Shown: positions 63,379-64,000 of the stretch, one piece after another
Layout of the letters: each line of letters opens with the position of its first letter
Position numbering within the stretch: position 1 is the stretch's first letter
From: Azoamicus sp964456515
GTDB lineage: Bacteria; Pseudomonadota; Gammaproteobacteria; UBA6186; Azoamicaceae
NCBI GenBank assembly: GCA_964456515.1
Contig: CAYVZP010000002.1
Span: forward strand, 17,330-81,329
Direction of reading: 5' to 3'
Length of the DNA stretch: 64,000 bases
The notes under the pieces: generated by a model
Told to the model about the DNA's origin: nothing
What the model saw: the letters and a program-made list of their open reading frames with translations, nothing else
Databases searched by the model: none
Translations under genes and position numbers: made by a program

Positions 63379-64000
63379 TTGAATAATTCACATATTAAAG
63401 ATGTTATAAATAAAGAATATATTTATGGTTTTAAAACAGACATCCAATCTGATAGCATTGCACCAGGTTTAAATGAAAATGTAATTAGATTAATATCTAT
63501 TAAAAAAAAAGAACCATCATTTTTACTTAATTTTAGATTAAACGCTTACAAAACATGGAAAACAATGAATGAACCAACATGGGGTAATTTAATATATAAT
63601 AAAATAGATTATAATAATATAATTTATTACTCTGCACCTAAAGTTAAACCTAATATTAAAAATTTAAATGAATTAGACCCTGCTTTATTAGATACATATA
63701 ATAAATTAGGTATTTCATTAAATGGGCAAAAAAAACTATCTGGAATTGCTGTTGATGCTGTTTTTGATAGCGTTTCAGTTATAACTACATTTAAAGAAGA
63801 ATTACAACAATATGGCATAATTTTTTGTTCATTTAGTGAGGCTGTTCACAAATACCCCGATCTTATTGAACAATATTTAGGTAGCGTTGTTTCATATTCA
63901 GATAATTTTTTTGCATCATTAAATGCTGCTGTATTTAGTGATGGATCATTTTGTTATATACCAAAAAATATTATTTGTCCTATGGATTTATCTACTTATT
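63379..64000 (+). CDS. sufB: Fe-S cluster assembly scaffold SufB (3' end outside window)
   Basis: The first 207 residues are visible. They open with NNSHIKDVINKEYIYGFKTD followed by IQSDSIAPGLNENVIRLISI, the SufB N terminus. LNFRLNAYKTWKTMNEPTW and SGIAVDAVFDSVSVITTFKE then FYSF-type SFSEAVHKYPDLIEQYLGSV follow. SufB with SufC and SufD assembles Fe-S clusters. There is no ATG; TTG 63379 (or TTG 63373) is the likely start, with TAGGA just upstream. Other suf genes presumably continue beyond 64000. It would feed the eight or more clusters of complex I and the KorB cluster. Confidence 0.93.
   Translation, partial: MNNSHIKDVINKEYIYGFKTDIQSDSIAPGLNENVIRLISIKKKEPSFLLNFRLNAYKTWKTMNEPTWGNLIYNKIDYNNIIYYSAPKVKPNIKNLNELDPALLDTYNKLGISLNGQKKLSGIAVDAVFDSVSVITTFKEELQQYGIIFCSFSEAVHKYPDLIEQYLGSVVSYSDNFFASLNAAVFSDGSFCYIPKNIICPMDLSTY

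Noticed and set aside
63311..63391. 27-residue N-terminal extension of ArgS
   Set aside because: It overlaps the likely sufB start on the other strand and does not match the ArgS N terminus.

Overview
This window is an AT-rich (by eye roughly 20-25% G+C), gene-dense piece of a strongly reduced gammaproteobacterial chromosome. It holds 63 protein genes and nine tRNA genes. There is no rRNA, phage, insertion sequence or CRISPR array, and no gene-free stretch over 300 bases. Gammaproteobacterial gene order survives in several places: rpsU-dnaG-rpoD with tsaD divergent, four tRNAs-tuf-(tRNA-Trp)-secE-nusG-rplKAJL-rpoBC, rplU-rpmA-obgE, rpsP...rplS, and rluC-rpmF...acpP. The genetic code is standard: TGA is used as stop and Trp is TGG. 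The gene content is that of a host-dependent cell kept for respiration. It combines a complete 14-subunit complex I, ferredoxin-type 2-oxoacid oxidoreductase plus succinyl-CoA synthetase, quinone genes, molybdate uptake with MoeB, and SUF iron-sulfur assembly. My best inference is a relative of the denitrifying ciliate endosymbionts 'Candidatus Azoamicus/Azosocius'. The terminal reductases are not in this window, so this is an inference from gene content.

Layout. 1-3.5 kb: end of glyS, trpS, an HU-like protein, rpsP, rplS and tRNAs. 3.5-4.9 kb: a PAS domain fused to a UbiA-family membrane prenyltransferase, flanked on the same strand by two tRNA genes. 5-9.4 kb: rpoD, dnaG and rpsU on the minus strand, tsaD divergent. 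9.5-23.9 kb: nuoA to nuoN in canonical order, with nuoC and nuoD separate. 24-36.5 kb (minus): rpoC, rpoB, rplL (interrupted by a 100-N assembly gap), rplJ, rplA, rplK, nusG, secE, tRNA-Trp, tuf, and tRNAs Thr, Gly, Tyr, Thr, headed by a well-formed sigma70-type promoter. 36.6-42.8 kb: ileS, mutL, rplU, rpmA, obgE, rpoZ. 42.8-49.1 kb: nusB and glyA (minus), sucCD (plus), then a rhodanese-like membrane protein, rho and rpoH (minus). 49.2-53.2 kb: polyprenyl diphosphate synthase, a 55-residue zinc-finger gene related to the complex I accessory family, and korAB. 53.2-54.7 kb: acpP, a poly-T tract, rpmF and an rluC-like gene, the remains of a fatty-acid locus. 54.8-58.9 kb: gyrA, a small DUF1737-like gene, a YccA-like membrane protein and moeB. 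58.9-63.3 kb (minus): argS-ubiG-modA-modB-modC. The window ends inside sufB.

How the genes fit together. KorAB and SucCD would carry 2-oxoglutarate through succinyl-CoA to succinate with ATP or GTP formation. Complex I passes NADH electrons to a quinone pool, whose synthesis is represented by the polyprenyl synthase, the UbiA-family enzyme and UbiG. ModABC and MoeB supply molybdenum cofactor, which implies a molybdoenzyme such as nitrate reductase elsewhere. SufB supports the many Fe-S clusters of complex I and KorAB. The remainder is minimal information processing.

Reduction is visible in lost domains (sigma70 region 1.1, the RluC S4 domain, the ModC Mop domain), missing neighbours (rimM-trmD, plsX-fabHDG), low-complexity insertions, and tRNA genes without encoded CCA. 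The most unusual single locus is the PAS-UbiA fusion.
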